A stretch of DNA of 64,000 bases from Oligoflexus sp. (GTDB lineage: Bacteria > Bdellovibrionota_B > Oligoflexia > Oligoflexales > Oligoflexaceae), in the NCBI RefSeq assembly GCF_035712445.1, contig NZ_DASTAT010000002.1, positions 1-64,000 of the forward strand. Direction: 5' to 3'. The translations under genes were made by a program, and so were the position numbers. Shown here piece by piece: positions 42,173-51,260 of this stretch (the stretch's first letter is position 1; every line of letters starts with the position of its first letter). Under the pieces are notes generated by a model that searched no databases, was not told where the DNA came from, and was given only the letters and a program-made list of their open reading frames with translations.

Positions 42173-44203
42173 ATGACTTCAAAAGCCAAAGAGCATAAGC
42201 CCCACGGCAAAAGCAGCAAGACAGCAGCCCCGATCCAGGTCGGCAGTTTTGTTGAACTTACGGCCGCATTGAACCAGGCTCCGGAATTGGCGGGATTTCA
42301 ATTTGAAGTTCCCATGGATGGAGTGGTCAGCCTGCAAAAGGATGACATTACTCTGATCTTTTTTGAAGATCGTGCCTGGCAGGACGCTGCGTCTGTCAGT
42401 GTCTTTCTATCAAAAGCCAACGATTCAGGCCTCTGCTTTATTTGCACCGGAACCGATGAGGACCTCGAAAATCTGCCCGCGGCCCTTGAGAGCGCCAATT
42501 TTCGCTCGCTGGCCCTACCCTGCCGGATTCGCCAGCTCGTTATAGATGTGCAGAACTTCCATCGTCTGCAGTCCATGGTGCTCCGCTCGGAGCGGACCAA
42601 TAAGAACGTCAAGGAAACCAACGAGCACGTCAAATATGTTCTGCGCGTGTCCCGTGAACTGAACGGGGTCCGTGACAGCAAAAAGCTGCTCTCGCTCATT
42701 TTGCAGAAAGCCCGGGAAATCACCAATGCCGATGCCGGGTCCATTTATACCGTGGACTGGAATGATCAGCGTGAATCCGACAGCAAGATCATCTTCAAGG
42801 TCACGCAGAACGAGTCCGTCTTCCAGGAGCTTGAGGAATTCGTCATTCCCGTGAGCGAGCATTCCATGGTCGGCAGCGCCGTGATCTATCAGAAGGCCAT
42901 CAATATCCCCGACCTTTATCATCTGGATGAGGATCCGAACAAAAATCCTTATCACGCCAAGCATGATAAGACCTTCGATCTGCGCACGGGCTATCAGTGC
43001 CGTTCGATGCTGACCATTCCCATGTATGATATCAGCTACCGCGTGATCGGCGTCATCCAGCTGATCAACCGAAAGCGCCCGAATACGAAGAATCTGAAGG
43101 GCATCAAGGATTTCACGGAATACGTGCTGCCCTTTGATGACACCGATGTCGAATACGCGGAAATCGTCGCCCAGCAGGCCGGTATCGCCCTTGAAAACGC
43201 GATGCTGACTCTGGAAAAAGAGCAGCTCTTCGAAGGCTTCGTGCACGCCGCCGTCACCGCGATCGAACAGCGGGATCCGACCACCAGCGGTCACTCGCAT
43301 CGGGTCGCGAAGCTCACGGTGGGGCTGGCCGAGATCATCAATAAGATCGACAATGGCCGCTTCAAGGACATTCGCTTCGATAAAAAGCAGCTGAAAGAGA
43401 TCGAATACGCCTCGCTCCTGCATGACTTCGGCAAGCTGGGCGTGCGCGAACAGGTTCTAATCAAAGCCAAGAAGCTCTACCCTTGGGAACTCGATCTGCT
43501 CCTGGAACGCTTCGAGCACATCCGCTCCCGCTTCGAGATCGAGTATCTGCGGGAATACATCGGGTTTCTGAGTGGCAAGACCACCATCGCGCCCGGTTTT
43601 GGTCCCGAGACCTTCCGTGCGCATTATGAAAATCGCATCAATGAGCTGGAGGACTTCCTGCAGTTCATTCTGAAGTCCAACGAACCGACCGTTTTGGAAC
43701 AGGGTGGCTTCGAACGGCTGAAGGATATTGCCAATATGTCCTTCAAAGACGGCCGTCAGCGCACGCGCCCCTTCCTGAACTATCGGGAGCTTGAAGCCCT
43801 TTCCGTGTCCCGTGGATCGTTGACCCGCGAGGAATTTGCGGAAATCCAAAGCCATGTGGTCCACACCTACGAATTTTTAAGAAAAATCCCCTGGGGCCGT
43901 TCCTTCCCGAACGTCCCGCAGATCGCCGCCAAGCACCATGAAAAACTCGACGGCACGGGTTATCCCGGTGGTTCGCATGACGAGGAAATCCCGGTGCAGA
44001 CGCGGATGATGACCATCGCCGATATCTTCGATGCTCTGACGGCTTCCGATCGACCCTATAAAAAAGCGGTTCCGGTGCCTCGCGCTATCGAGATCATCGA
44101 GATGGAAGTGAAGGCCGGCAAAGTCGATTCGGACCTTTTCAAAGTCTTCGTCGAATCCCAGGTTTATCAGGCTGTTATTGATAAAAATCAGCAGGCATCT
44201 TAA
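42173..44203 (+). CDS. GAF and HD-GYP signalling protein with an insertion in the HD-GYP domain
   Basis: 676 residues, cytoplasmic. Residues 20-140 look like a degenerate receiver-like domain without the phosphorylatable Asp. A GAF domain spans about 165-350 (NADAGSIYTVDWN, SMLTIPMYD, VIGVIQLINRK). The HD-GYP part starts near 370: HSHRVAKL, LLHDFGKLG (about 416) and AKHHEKLDGTGYPGG (about 588), then RMMTIADIFDALTASDRPYK. The HD and HHE motifs are some 170 residues apart against about 60 normally, so about 110 residues are inserted. HD-GYP proteins hydrolyse cyclic-di-GMP. A GAF ligand may tune it; which is unknown. Confidence 0.9.
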   Translation: MTSKAKEHKPHGKSSKTAAPIQVGSFVELTAALNQAPELAGFQFEVPMDGVVSLQKDDITLIFFEDRAWQDAASVSVFLSKANDSGLCFICTGTDEDLENLPAALESANFRSLALPCRIRQLVIDVQNFHRLQSMVLRSERTNKNVKETNEHVKYVLRVSRELNGVRDSKKLLSLILQKAREITNADAGSIYTVDWNDQRESDSKIIFKVTQNESVFQELEEFVIPVSEHSMVGSAVIYQKAINIPDLYHLDEDPNKNPYHAKHDKTFDLRTGYQCRSMLTIPMYDISYRVIGVIQLINRKRPNTKNLKGIKDFTEYVLPFDDTDVEYAEIVAQQAGIALENAMLTLEKEQLFEGFVHAAVTAIEQRDPTTSGHSHRVAKLTVGLAEIINKIDNGRFKDIRFDKKQLKEIEYASLLHDFGKLGVREQVLIKAKKLYPWELDLLLERFEHIRSRFEIEYLREYIGFLSGKTTIAPGFGPETFRAHYENRINELEDFLQFILKSNEPTVLEQGGFERLKDIANMSFKDGRQRTRPFLNYRELEALSVSRGSLTREEFAEIQSHVVHTYEFLRKIPWGRSFPNVPQIAAKHHEKLDGTGYPGGSHDEEIPVQTRMMTIADIFDALTASDRPYKKAVPVPRAIEIIEMEVKAGKVDSDLFKVFVESQVYQAVIDKNQQAS

Positions 44204-44244
44204 GACTGAAGGAACTCCCCCATGTTCCGAGACAAAGGCCGCTG

Positions 44245-44865
44245 ATGCAACCCATACTGACTCCTGAACTCCTGCTTGCCGCCTATCGACACGGTTATTT
44301 TCCAATGCCGCATCCGGAAACCGAGGAGATCATCTGGTTCAATCCGGATCCGCGGGCCGTTATTCCCCTGGATGGCTTTCATTGCTCGCGCTCCCTCAGA
44401 CGGTCTATTCGTCGCGGCAATTTCACAGTGACCATCGACAAGGATTTTTCTGGCGTGATGGCCGGCTGTGCTGAGCGTCCGGAAACCTGGATCAACGAGG
44501 AAATCACCGAGGCCTATGAAAGGCTTCATCGGCACGGCGACGCGCACTCGCTTGAAATATGGCAGAATGACGAACTCGTTGCTGGAACCTATGGCGTGGC
44601 TATTGGCGGAGCCTTTTTCGCTGAGTCCAAATTCCATCGTGTGACCGATGCGTCCAAGGCCGCCCTCTATTTTCTGGTCGAACATCTGCGCGCCAAGGGC
44701 TTTAGCCTCCTTGAGGTGCAGTTCATCACGCCTCATTTACGCACATTAGGCGCCATTCAGATACCGGCTCGCGACTACGAACAGCGTTTGCAGCGTGCCG
44801 TGCGTCAGTCAGTCAGCTTCGAACCCCTCGTGCTGCCTGACCTTAAGCCCGACCATGACCCTTAA
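44245..44865 (+). CDS. aat: Leucyl/phenylalanyl-tRNA-protein transferase Aat
   Basis: 206 residues, usual length. Signatures [41 protein letters not shown] and [25 protein letters not shown] stretch ([12 protein letters not shown]). It adds Leu or Phe from charged tRNA to N-terminal Arg/Lys of proteins and creates N-degrons for the ClpS/ClpAP pathway. clpS/clpA are not in this window. It follows the HD-GYP gene by 41 bases. Confidence 0.94.
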   Translation: MQPILTPELLLAAYRHGYFPMPHPETEEIIWFNPDPRAVIPLDGFHCSRSLRRSIRRGNFTVTIDKDFSGVMAGCAERPETWINEEITEAYERLHRHGDAHSLEIWQNDELVAGTYGVAIGGAFFAESKFHRVTDASKAALYFLVEHLRAKGFSLLEVQFITPHLRTLGAIQIPARDYEQRLQRAVRQSVSFEPLVLPDLKPDHDP

Positions 44866-44928
44866 AAGGGCGAAAAACATGCTATGGGGTAAATATTTCC
44901 TGGAAATCGCCAGTAATATTGTTTAGGA

Positions 44929-44958
44929 TTGGGCTCCAAATTTCCCTCTGCCTACAGG
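44929..44958 (+). promoter_or_regulatory. Possible promoter of rpsU
   Basis: TTGGGC and TACAGG are separated by 18 bases and lie about 40 bases before the bS21 start. Moderate match only. Confidence 0.35.
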
Positions 44959-44996
44959 GTCGAGGAATGTTGAATGCTATATATCTTGGGGAGTTT

Positions 44997-45197
44997 ATGC
45001 CAGGAGTAAGACTTAAAGAGGGTGACAGCGTCGAAAGAGCTTTGAAAGCTTTGAAAAAGCAAGTCGAAAAAGCCGGAACTATTTCGGAGCTCAAAAAACG
45101 CCAGCACTATGAAAAACCCTCCATCAAGCGCAAGAAGAAGCAGGCTGCTGCTCGCAAGCGTCTGATGAAGCAGTTGAGAAAACTGGGTCTGGCCTGA
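44997..45197 (+). CDS. rpsU: Ribosomal protein bS21
   Basis: 66 residues from ATG at 44997 (GGGGAG seven bases upstream). Composition and sequence are characteristic: [20 protein letters not shown], then the basic tail [20 protein letters not shown]. bS21 binds the 30S platform near the anti-Shine-Dalgarno region and helps initiation. Its neighbour downstream is yigZ, not dnaG or gatB as in many genomes. Confidence 0.94.
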   Translation: MPGVRLKEGDSVERALKALKKQVEKAGTISELKKRQHYEKPSIKRKKKQAAARKRLMKQLRKLGLA

Positions 45198-45224
45198 TTT
45201 CCCCTGCAACGATAAGTTGAAGGT

Positions 45225-45806
45225 GTGCCTCAGCGCGTCCTACTCAGACCTCATCGCATTGAACTCATAGAAAAGCACTCGCGATTCATTGGGATTGGCT
45301 TTCCGTGCCAATCCCTCGATGCGTTTAAGCGTCACAAGGCGGATCTGGAAAAGGAATTTCCAGATGCGTCTCACATCACCTTTGCCTATAAATTCTTCGA
45401 ACAGGGTCAGCTGCAGCAGAGATTCTCCGATGCCGGGGAACCATCCGGGACGGCCGGCAAACCCATACTGATGCATATCGAAGGTCAGGGCCTGATGGAT
45501 GTCGTGGTCTTCGTCGTTCGCTATTTCGGGGGCGTGAAGCTCGGCGCCGGCGGCCTGGTGCGGGCCTATGGAAATACTGCGAAGCAGCTGATTCTGGAAG
45601 CCGAGACGGCGGAGCATATTCCGCTGATCACGCTTGCAATCAACCTGCCCTATTCCGAACAGAATCGTCTCGATTATCTGGCTCGCAAGCATAAAGCTGC
45701 GATTCTGCATCGTGAATTCGCCGAGGATCTTAAAGTCGAGCTGGAGATGCCGGAAGCGGAGAAAATCGGCTTTTTGGAAGGCCTCACGCCCTATCTAAAA
45801 AAATAG
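45225..45806 (+). CDS. YigZ/IMPACT family protein
   Basis: 193 residues from a GTG start; an upstream in-frame stop lies at 45213, so no longer reading is possible, and no strong ribosome binding site is seen. Motifs KHSRFIGIGFPC, ASHITFAYKF, FSDAGEPSGTAGKPIL and VVRYFGGVKLGAGGLVRAYG are the hallmark of the UPF0029/IMPACT family. The family is linked to translation control through Gcn2 in eukaryotes; bacterial role is unclear. Lies 27 bases after rpsU. Confidence 0.9.
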   Translation: MPQRVLLRPHRIELIEKHSRFIGIGFPCQSLDAFKRHKADLEKEFPDASHITFAYKFFEQGQLQQRFSDAGEPSGTAGKPILMHIEGQGLMDVVVFVVRYFGGVKLGAGGLVRAYGNTAKQLILEAETAEHIPLITLAINLPYSEQNRLDYLARKHKAAILHREFAEDLKVELEMPEAEKIGFLEGLTPYLKK

Positions 45807-45830
45807 CCAGGCCGCTGGGAGCGACCTGGC
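45797..45830 (-). terminator. Terminator of the chemoreceptor-like gene
   Basis: On the minus strand GCCAGG...CCTGGC (with inner CGCT/AGCG pairing) is followed by TATTTTTTT, starting 13 bases past the stop codon. It overlaps the end of yigZ on the other strand. Confidence 0.8.
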
Positions 45831-45842
45831 CCGCATGGGCGA

Positions 45843-47699
45843 TCAGTTCATAACCCGCCATGTCGCAGGTGTTCGTTGCTGCTGCTGCACAGCCAGTGTC
45901 CGCTGCGGAGCGGGATAGCCTTGCGGCTGCGGCGGTTGGGGCCGCATCACAGGGCTCGACTGTGAAGGTTCGGCGTTATCTTTCATACTGGCAATCAGCT
46001 GCTTGAAATCCTCGATCTTGGCGACCAGCACTTCATCCGTGCGCGGACCGTTGTCGCGAACGTCGTCGGCGGTCTGCACGCGCTCCAGACAAGCGGCCAG
46101 CGTGGAGATCGTCTGCTTGGTCTCCGTGGTGAAGCGAATCGTATCGCTCAGCATCGGGGCGCTGCTCGCCAGAATCTTCTGGCAGTGATTGAGTTCATGG
46201 TACTGCTTGGCAAGCAGCGTCGAGATCTTCTCGGAATGCACCGTGATCTGGCTCGTCTCTTCCATGATCTTGATGCCGAATCCGTTCTGACCCTGAAGAT
46301 TGCGATCCATCTGGCCCAGAAGATCCGCGGACGTCATGCCCATCACCCGGGTTTCCTGCAGCTTTTTCATGTGAATATTCACTTCCTGCTGCAAAAGCAC
46401 CAGTTCCGAAGCGCTGTGCTTCACGGCCGCCACGCTGCTGCGATAGTATTCACCGCACTGATTCACCGAGACAAAGGCCTGATCCGCCTTGGCTCCCGCC
46501 TGGGACAAATAAGTCGCCGTCTTGCTCACTTCATCCCGCACATCGTGGATCGCATCCTTGATGTGCCGCGCGTAGGTATGGAACTTGGCCGCGAGGCCCC
46601 GTAGTTCCGTGCCCAGTGGGAAGAGGTCGGTGACGCCCTGGCTGTTGGTCTGTCCGCGAACGAGTTCCAAGGACGCGGCCAGGGACTGCGCGTTGATTTT
46701 TTCCGCCACCTCATCGATCTGCTCGGTCATGTGCACCAGGGAATCCCACTTCTGATTCAAGGAGCCCACGAACTTGCTGGCGCCGGTGATGTTATCACGC
46801 GATTCGCCGATGATGGAGATGATGGTGTCGTGAATCTTGTTGCCGCCATGAGCGCTGTTCTGGATTTTTTCCAGATGCTCCTGGGCGCGCGTGATCTTGT
46901 CATTCAGAATGTTCTCACCATGCAGCGACTCACCGAGGAGGCGCAGCGTGGAGGCATGCACGCTGTTGATGTTCTTCGAGAGATCGACGACGATGTCCAG
47001 GTTCTGACGCATCTGGCTCAGAATATCTATGAGCTTGTTCTTCTTCCAATCCACCCTGTTGGTCGCCGAGTAGTTGGCGCTTTCGCGGCACTGCTCCATG
47101 AGTCTTTGCAGACGGGTCGCGGCTTTTTGAATTTCGTCATGACCGGCGATCAGACTCTCGTAGGTCGCGCGGTTGCGATTCTCCAGCAGTCGGACGTTTT
47201 CATGAACGGTTTTCACCAGCATGCCATCGCCCACGACCGTCACAGGCTGGTTTTTCAGGCAGTTTTCCAGCTCATCAAGACCCTTTTTCAGATTCTTGTA
47301 CATGCCGGTGGTAGCGACCAGCGACTCAGACACCTCGGGTTCCGGGCGATACGGGATTTCCGGTTCGCGTGGAAGCACCGCTTTCTTCTCGTCCTGCTTC
47401 GTCTCCTTTTCTTCCGGACGACGGAGCATAACCAAAGGACTCAGGCAACCGATCGACAGAAGGAGGCTCCCCATCGCGCCCCACTGATACCCGGCAATGC
47501 CTTGGCTGCACTGCACTTCCTGAAGGCGGCTCACACTTTCAGTGGACACCTGTCCTTCGCGAATGCGGCGCGACATGCCTTCATCAGCAAGTGTGGTGCT
47601 GCGCAGGCCCGTGGCCTGAAACAGGAGGTAGATCGACGTTACCTGGAAGAACAAAGACGCAAAAAGGCCAGGGGTCTTGAGCTTGTGTAATCCGTCCAT
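45843..47699 (-). CDS. Membrane protein resembling a degenerate methyl-accepting chemotaxis protein
   Basis: 618 residues. Two transmembrane helices (about residues 12-30 and 72-92) enclose a short 40-residue periplasmic loop. The long cytoplasmic part is coiled coil. A stretch at about 326-385 (QIDEVAEKINAQSLAASLEL, then LRGLAAKFHTYARHIKDAI) aligns in pattern with the signalling tip of chemoreceptors (INLLALNAAIEAAR, VRKLA), but most key residues differ and GRGFAVVA is lost. HAMP is not seen. It may form arrays or be a structural/sensor relative. The C-terminus is Gln/Pro-rich. No che genes nearby. Confidence 0.7.
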   Translation of the reverse strand: MDGLHKLKTPGLFASLFFQVTSIYLLFQATGLRSTTLADEGMSRRIREGQVSTESVSRLQEVQCSQGIAGYQWGAMGSLLLSIGCLSPLVMLRRPEEKETKQDEKKAVLPREPEIPYRPEPEVSESLVATTGMYKNLKKGLDELENCLKNQPVTVVGDGMLVKTVHENVRLLENRNRATYESLIAGHDEIQKAATRLQRLMEQCRESANYSATNRVDWKKNKLIDILSQMRQNLDIVVDLSKNINSVHASTLRLLGESLHGENILNDKITRAQEHLEKIQNSAHGGNKIHDTIISIIGESRDNITGASKFVGSLNQKWDSLVHMTEQIDEVAEKINAQSLAASLELVRGQTNSQGVTDLFPLGTELRGLAAKFHTYARHIKDAIHDVRDEVSKTATYLSQAGAKADQAFVSVNQCGEYYRSSVAAVKHSASELVLLQQEVNIHMKKLQETRVMGMTSADLLGQMDRNLQGQNGFGIKIMEETSQITVHSEKISTLLAKQYHELNHCQKILASSAPMLSDTIRFTTETKQTISTLAACLERVQTADDVRDNGPRTDEVLVAKIEDFKQLIASMKDNAEPSQSSPVMRPQPPQPQGYPAPQRTLAVQQQQRTPATWRVMN

Positions 47700-47812
47700 G
47701 GAATTCCCAACTCAAAGAGTGTGTGAATGAAGATCGGGAGCGAAGTGCCTTTCGTTCCCGATCGGATGTTAGTAATAATTTGCAGGGCTTATGTCAACTG
47801 CTGAACATGAGG

Positions 47813-48802
47813 TCAGCCTTTATCCGGATTTTCTCCTGCCACTCTGGAAAGTGCGGGCTGTTCCACCAGCTCGCGATGCACTTTCGTGGCAGCGAGGAAT
47901 TCCGAATAGAAATTCCTGCTCGCGAATCCAAAGCTGGGAGAGTCATACAGCAGTATGATCTCCGACAAATCCTTTGTTTTCAATTTGGCCATTGCACGTT
48001 TCATACCGCCCGGTCCGTGGTTATAAGCCGTCACGGCCAAAGGCCACGCCTCCAGAGCATTATAGTTGCTGCGCAGGACCCCGGCTGCAGCCCGGGTTGC
48101 AATGAGGGGAGAGTTCCGTTCATCACGCGTACGCGTTACCTTGATGTAATCCCGGGCAGTTCCTGGCATGAGTTGCCAGAATCCGGACGCTCCGACTTTG
48201 GACCGTGCCTTTAAATTGAACATGGATTCCACGAACACGATGCGCGTTAAATCCGTTGGCAATCGTGCCTGACGGAAGATCTTCTCCATAAGTGGGAGAT
48301 AAAGTTCCGCACGCTGAGATGCCGCGTAGAATGTATCGGCGAGTCCGCCCTGCACCCGCAGCACAGCTTTGCCGGTCAGAAGACTTCTGTGCGCGTTTTT
48401 CTTAACATAAGCGTTCCAGATTTCCTGCTCACGCTTGCCTTTCAAACGCGCGCTGGGTCCTTCGCTTACGAAGCGTCGCAACGCCTGTCTGTAGGATTCG
48501 ATCTCATCATCAGGTGAAATAATAGGCAGATCCATATTCCGCGCCTTGGCATTGATATCATACGGGACCTTGATGGAACCGATGATCACAGCAAGATTAT
48601 CGCGATCATGGAGGACGAATTCGTTGCTTTTGAATTCGGTGAAAATGCGTTCCCAGAAATCAACCTGGCGTTGAATTACGGGAGAGCTTGGGAACAGCTC
48701 TTTCGGACGGGCTTCAGCCCAGGCGATCGGGGTTGAAAGGAAACTGCCGAAGACGAGGAGATGGCGGAGCGAAGACGAAAGACCACGCAGTTTCGTAGCC
48801 AT
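47813..48802 (-). CDS. Lytic transglycosylase, MltD/EmtA-like catalytic domain
   Basis: 329 residues from ATG at 48802 (AAGGGAGG upstream), giving a signal peptide (LLVFGSFLSTPIAWAEA). The SLT motifs IVFVESMFNLKARSKVGASG (Glu catalytic), FWQLMPGTARDYIKV and AVTAYNHGPGGMKRAM are present. No LysM domain. It cleaves peptidoglycan glycan strands. The preceding gene (155-residue membrane protein) ends 17 bases before it, and the two probably share an operon. Confidence 0.92.
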   Translation of the reverse strand: MATKLRGLSSSLRHLLVFGSFLSTPIAWAEARPKELFPSSPVIQRQVDFWERIFTEFKSNEFVLHDRDNLAVIIGSIKVPYDINAKARNMDLPIISPDDEIESYRQALRRFVSEGPSARLKGKREQEIWNAYVKKNAHRSLLTGKAVLRVQGGLADTFYAASQRAELYLPLMEKIFRQARLPTDLTRIVFVESMFNLKARSKVGASGFWQLMPGTARDYIKVTRTRDERNSPLIATRAAAGVLRSNYNALEAWPLAVTAYNHGPGGMKRAMAKLKTKDLSEIILLYDSPSFGFASRNFYSEFLAATKVHRELVEQPALSRVAGENPDKG

Positions 48803-48819
48803 GGCATAGGACCTCCCTT

Positions 48820-49287
48820 TCACATTTTTCTGGGTGTTGCCGCCTTCGTGGCTGCAACTGAGCTTTTCTCAGCTTCCACTGTCTGCTGCTGGCTCAGACC
48901 ACGTCCGGCTGTGAATTCAGCCATGGCGTGCTCCAGATCCTGCATTTTAGTAAAAATCTCATCCAGCTTCTGATCCTGACCTTTGCGCTCCACTGCATCC
49001 TGCTGCAGAGTCGAGGTCAGGGTCTGTTTCAGCTGAGTTTCCCAGTAATCGTAGCACTTGCCTGCATAGTATTCGCGCAAGTCAGGATTGTCGTACTGAG
49101 CATTACGCCGACCGAAGGAATCACCCACAACAAAGCCTAAAATTAAACCAGCAAAGGTCATGCAAATGGCCAGAAGGGTCAGGGCTGCCATGGACAGCCA
49201 GGAACGTTTGGGAGCAGGCGCAGGGGCCATTCGGCCGGCGCTCATAGGGTCATAAGGGCTGAAAATGGGAGGTTCCCGGTCCAGCAT
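48820..49287 (-). CDS. Single-pass membrane protein with periplasmic coiled coil
   Basis: 155 residues. A cytoplasmic Pro-rich N-terminus (about 30 residues) precedes one transmembrane helix (AALTLLAICMTFAGLILGFVVG) and a charged periplasmic domain with heptad character (LKQTLTSTLQQDAVERKGQD). It has no recognised family. Cotranscribed upstream of the lytic transglycosylase, so it could organise or recruit that enzyme; this is inference. Confidence 0.7.
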   Translation of the reverse strand: MLDREPPIFSPYDPMSAGRMAPAPAPKRSWLSMAALTLLAICMTFAGLILGFVVGDSFGRRNAQYDNPDLREYYAGKCYDYWETQLKQTLTSTLQQDAVERKGQDQKLDEIFTKMQDLEHAMAEFTAGRGLSQQQTVEAEKSSVAATKAATPRKM

Positions 49288-49543
49288 AGGTGTTTCTCCG
49301 TTGGCTACGCGGCCTCTATCAAGTTCTGATTAACCGAATCCCAGGCAAATGGGAAGGGGAATTGCAGTCCTGACCACTGTCTACTGGAGGAACCACATGC
49401 AGCTAAAATCATGCAGCATGGAACTCCCAAGGTACAGATCAAAAGTGAGGACGACGCCTGGATTTAAGGATTGCTAGGGGCCGGAATCCAAGTCAGGATA
49501 GAAGATGCGTCCCATCCTGTTCTGCCGAGAAGGAAAGCCGCTC

Positions 49544-50485
49544 ATGTCTGCTGCCAGCGTTGCTATCGAAGCGCTTCAACTCACAAAAACCTTTCCCAAA
49601 AGCCAGACGCCTTCGGTGGACTCGCTCACGTTTTCGATTGAGCCCGGCGAAACAGTGGCGTTCCTGGGACCCAACGGGGCGGGTAAAAGCACAACCATCA
49701 AAATGCTCTGTGGCATCCTGAGCCCCAGCAGCGGTTCAGCGCGCATTCTGGGCTTCAACGCCGGCAGCCAGGAAGCCAACCAAAAACTCGGGCTCGTCTT
49801 TGGTACGCGTTCGCAGCTCTATCAACACATGACGGTGGAACAATGTCTGGATCTTTCCGCCGAGATTTATTTTCTGAGCGGCCCTTTCAAGCAGCAGCGG
49901 CTGAGCGAGATGGTCGAGGCCTTCGCTCTGGAGCCTTACGTCAAGCGTCGGGTTCGTTCTTTGAGTCTGGGCGAAAGAATGCGCTGCGAAATCGCTGCCG
50001 CCCTTTTGCATAAGCCGCAGGTCCTGCTCGCGGATGAACCCACCATCGGCCTTGATATCGTGGCCAAGAACAGTTTGCGGCAGATCATTCGCAACTGGCA
50101 GAAATATGAGAAAACCACCTTCATGCTGACGAGCCACGATCTTTCGGATGTCGAGGCTCTTTGCGAAAGGGCCATACTCATCGACCATGGGACCAAGGTC
50201 TTCGATGGACCGTTGACAGCGCTGAAAGGCCCGCTGCAGAATCTGCGGCGCATCCGCGTGACGACCAACGATGCGCATAAACCCATACTGACCGAAGGCT
50301 CACGCTTTCGCCTGCAGAAAGCCGACAATCCCTTCTCGCATGTTTATGAAGTCCTGACTCATGAGCAGCCCATGTCCGAAAGCCTTTTCGCGCTGTCGCA
50401 GCATTATGGGGAATCGCTCCAGGACATCAGCATCAGTGAGGTGACATTGGAAGAGGTTCTGGGAGCCCGCTATGCCCGTCCTTAG
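49544..50485 (+). CDS. ABC exporter ATP-binding protein
   Basis: 313 residues from ATG at 49544 (AAGGAAAG upstream). Complete ATPase: Walker A GPNGAGKST, Q loop, signature LSLGERMRCE, Walker B QVLLADEPTIGLD and switch His (LTSHDLSD). The NatA/DrrA type usually pairs with ABC-2 permeases, which follow. It overlaps the first permease gene by 14 bases. Substrate unknown; such three-gene sets export drugs, peptides or viologens. Confidence 0.94.
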   Translation: MSAASVAIEALQLTKTFPKSQTPSVDSLTFSIEPGETVAFLGPNGAGKSTTIKMLCGILSPSSGSARILGFNAGSQEANQKLGLVFGTRSQLYQHMTVEQCLDLSAEIYFLSGPFKQQRLSEMVEAFALEPYVKRRVRSLSLGERMRCEIAAALLHKPQVLLADEPTIGLDIVAKNSLRQIIRNWQKYEKTTFMLTSHDLSDVEALCERAILIDHGTKVFDGPLTALKGPLQNLRRIRVTTNDAHKPILTEGSRFRLQKADNPFSHVYEVLTHEQPMSESLFALSQHYGESLQDISISEVTLEEVLGARYARP

Positions 50486-51260
50486 AACCTTGAACTTCTA
50501 TGGCCGCTATGGTTTTTTCCAGCTCAAGGAGCGTTTCTCCGATCTGGGGCAATCGCTGTCCTATCTTTTGCTTTACCCCCTTTTGATCCTCGTTCTGACG
50601 GCGATGTGGAATAAATTCAACGCCTATCAGGGTAACTACACGCGCGCCGAGATTTACGTCTATATCGCGATCGCCGAGCTTTTGTTCCTGACTTTCCTGC
50701 GTTCGGCTTTTTTGCAAAGATCGCAGGCGGATTTTTCCATGGGCCTCGCGCGCCCACGCTCCTGGCTGGGCTTGACCTTCGCCGGGCAATTCGGGGCGAC
50801 CTTGGGTGGACGCCTCATCTACTGCGTCTGCGCGGTCCCTGCCCTTCTGCTGATGGATGTACCCCCGCGGCTGGTTTGGGAGGCGTTTCTGCGTCTTTTG
50901 TTTCTTCTTCCGCTGCTGGGAGTGATGGAAGCTTTGATGGCCAGCATACTCGCGTCTGCGCAGCTCCTGTGGCAGGAAACCCGTTATCTGGTTCTGCCCA
51001 TCACGAAAATATTCCTAGCTTTGGGTGGAGTCTTCTGCCCGCTGGCGGATTATGGCGAACCGGGACGCAGCATTTTTCTGCAGAGTCCGGCCTCCGATCT
51101 ATTCTTTCAGGTGGGGCATTACTGTCTGAAAGGCGAGTTCTATCAGCTAAGCCCTGCAGCCTGGCTGACCAGGGTCCTTGTCTGGATGCTGATCTTTTTC
51201 GTGAGCAATATCCTGTTCTTTCATTATGCGCGCAAACGCCACCAGAGCTGGGGAGGATGA
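50472..51260 (+). CDS. ABC-2 type exporter permease, first subunit
   Basis: 262 residues with six predicted transmembrane segments (LSYLLLYPLLILVLTAMW, LLFLLPLLGVMEALMASIL, VLVWMLIFFVSNILFF). N-terminus MPVLRTLNFYGRYGFF fits the DUF990/ABC2_membrane_6 family. It overlaps the ATPase gene by 14 bases and ends one base before the second permease, so the two permeases likely form a heterodimer with the ATPase. Confidence 0.9.
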   Translation: MPVLRTLNFYGRYGFFQLKERFSDLGQSLSYLLLYPLLILVLTAMWNKFNAYQGNYTRAEIYVYIAIAELLFLTFLRSAFLQRSQADFSMGLARPRSWLGLTFAGQFGATLGGRLIYCVCAVPALLLMDVPPRLVWEAFLRLLFLLPLLGVMEALMASILASAQLLWQETRYLVLPITKIFLALGGVFCPLADYGEPGRSIFLQSPASDLFFQVGHYCLKGEFYQLSPAAWLTRVLVWMLIFFVSNILFFHYARKRHQSWGG

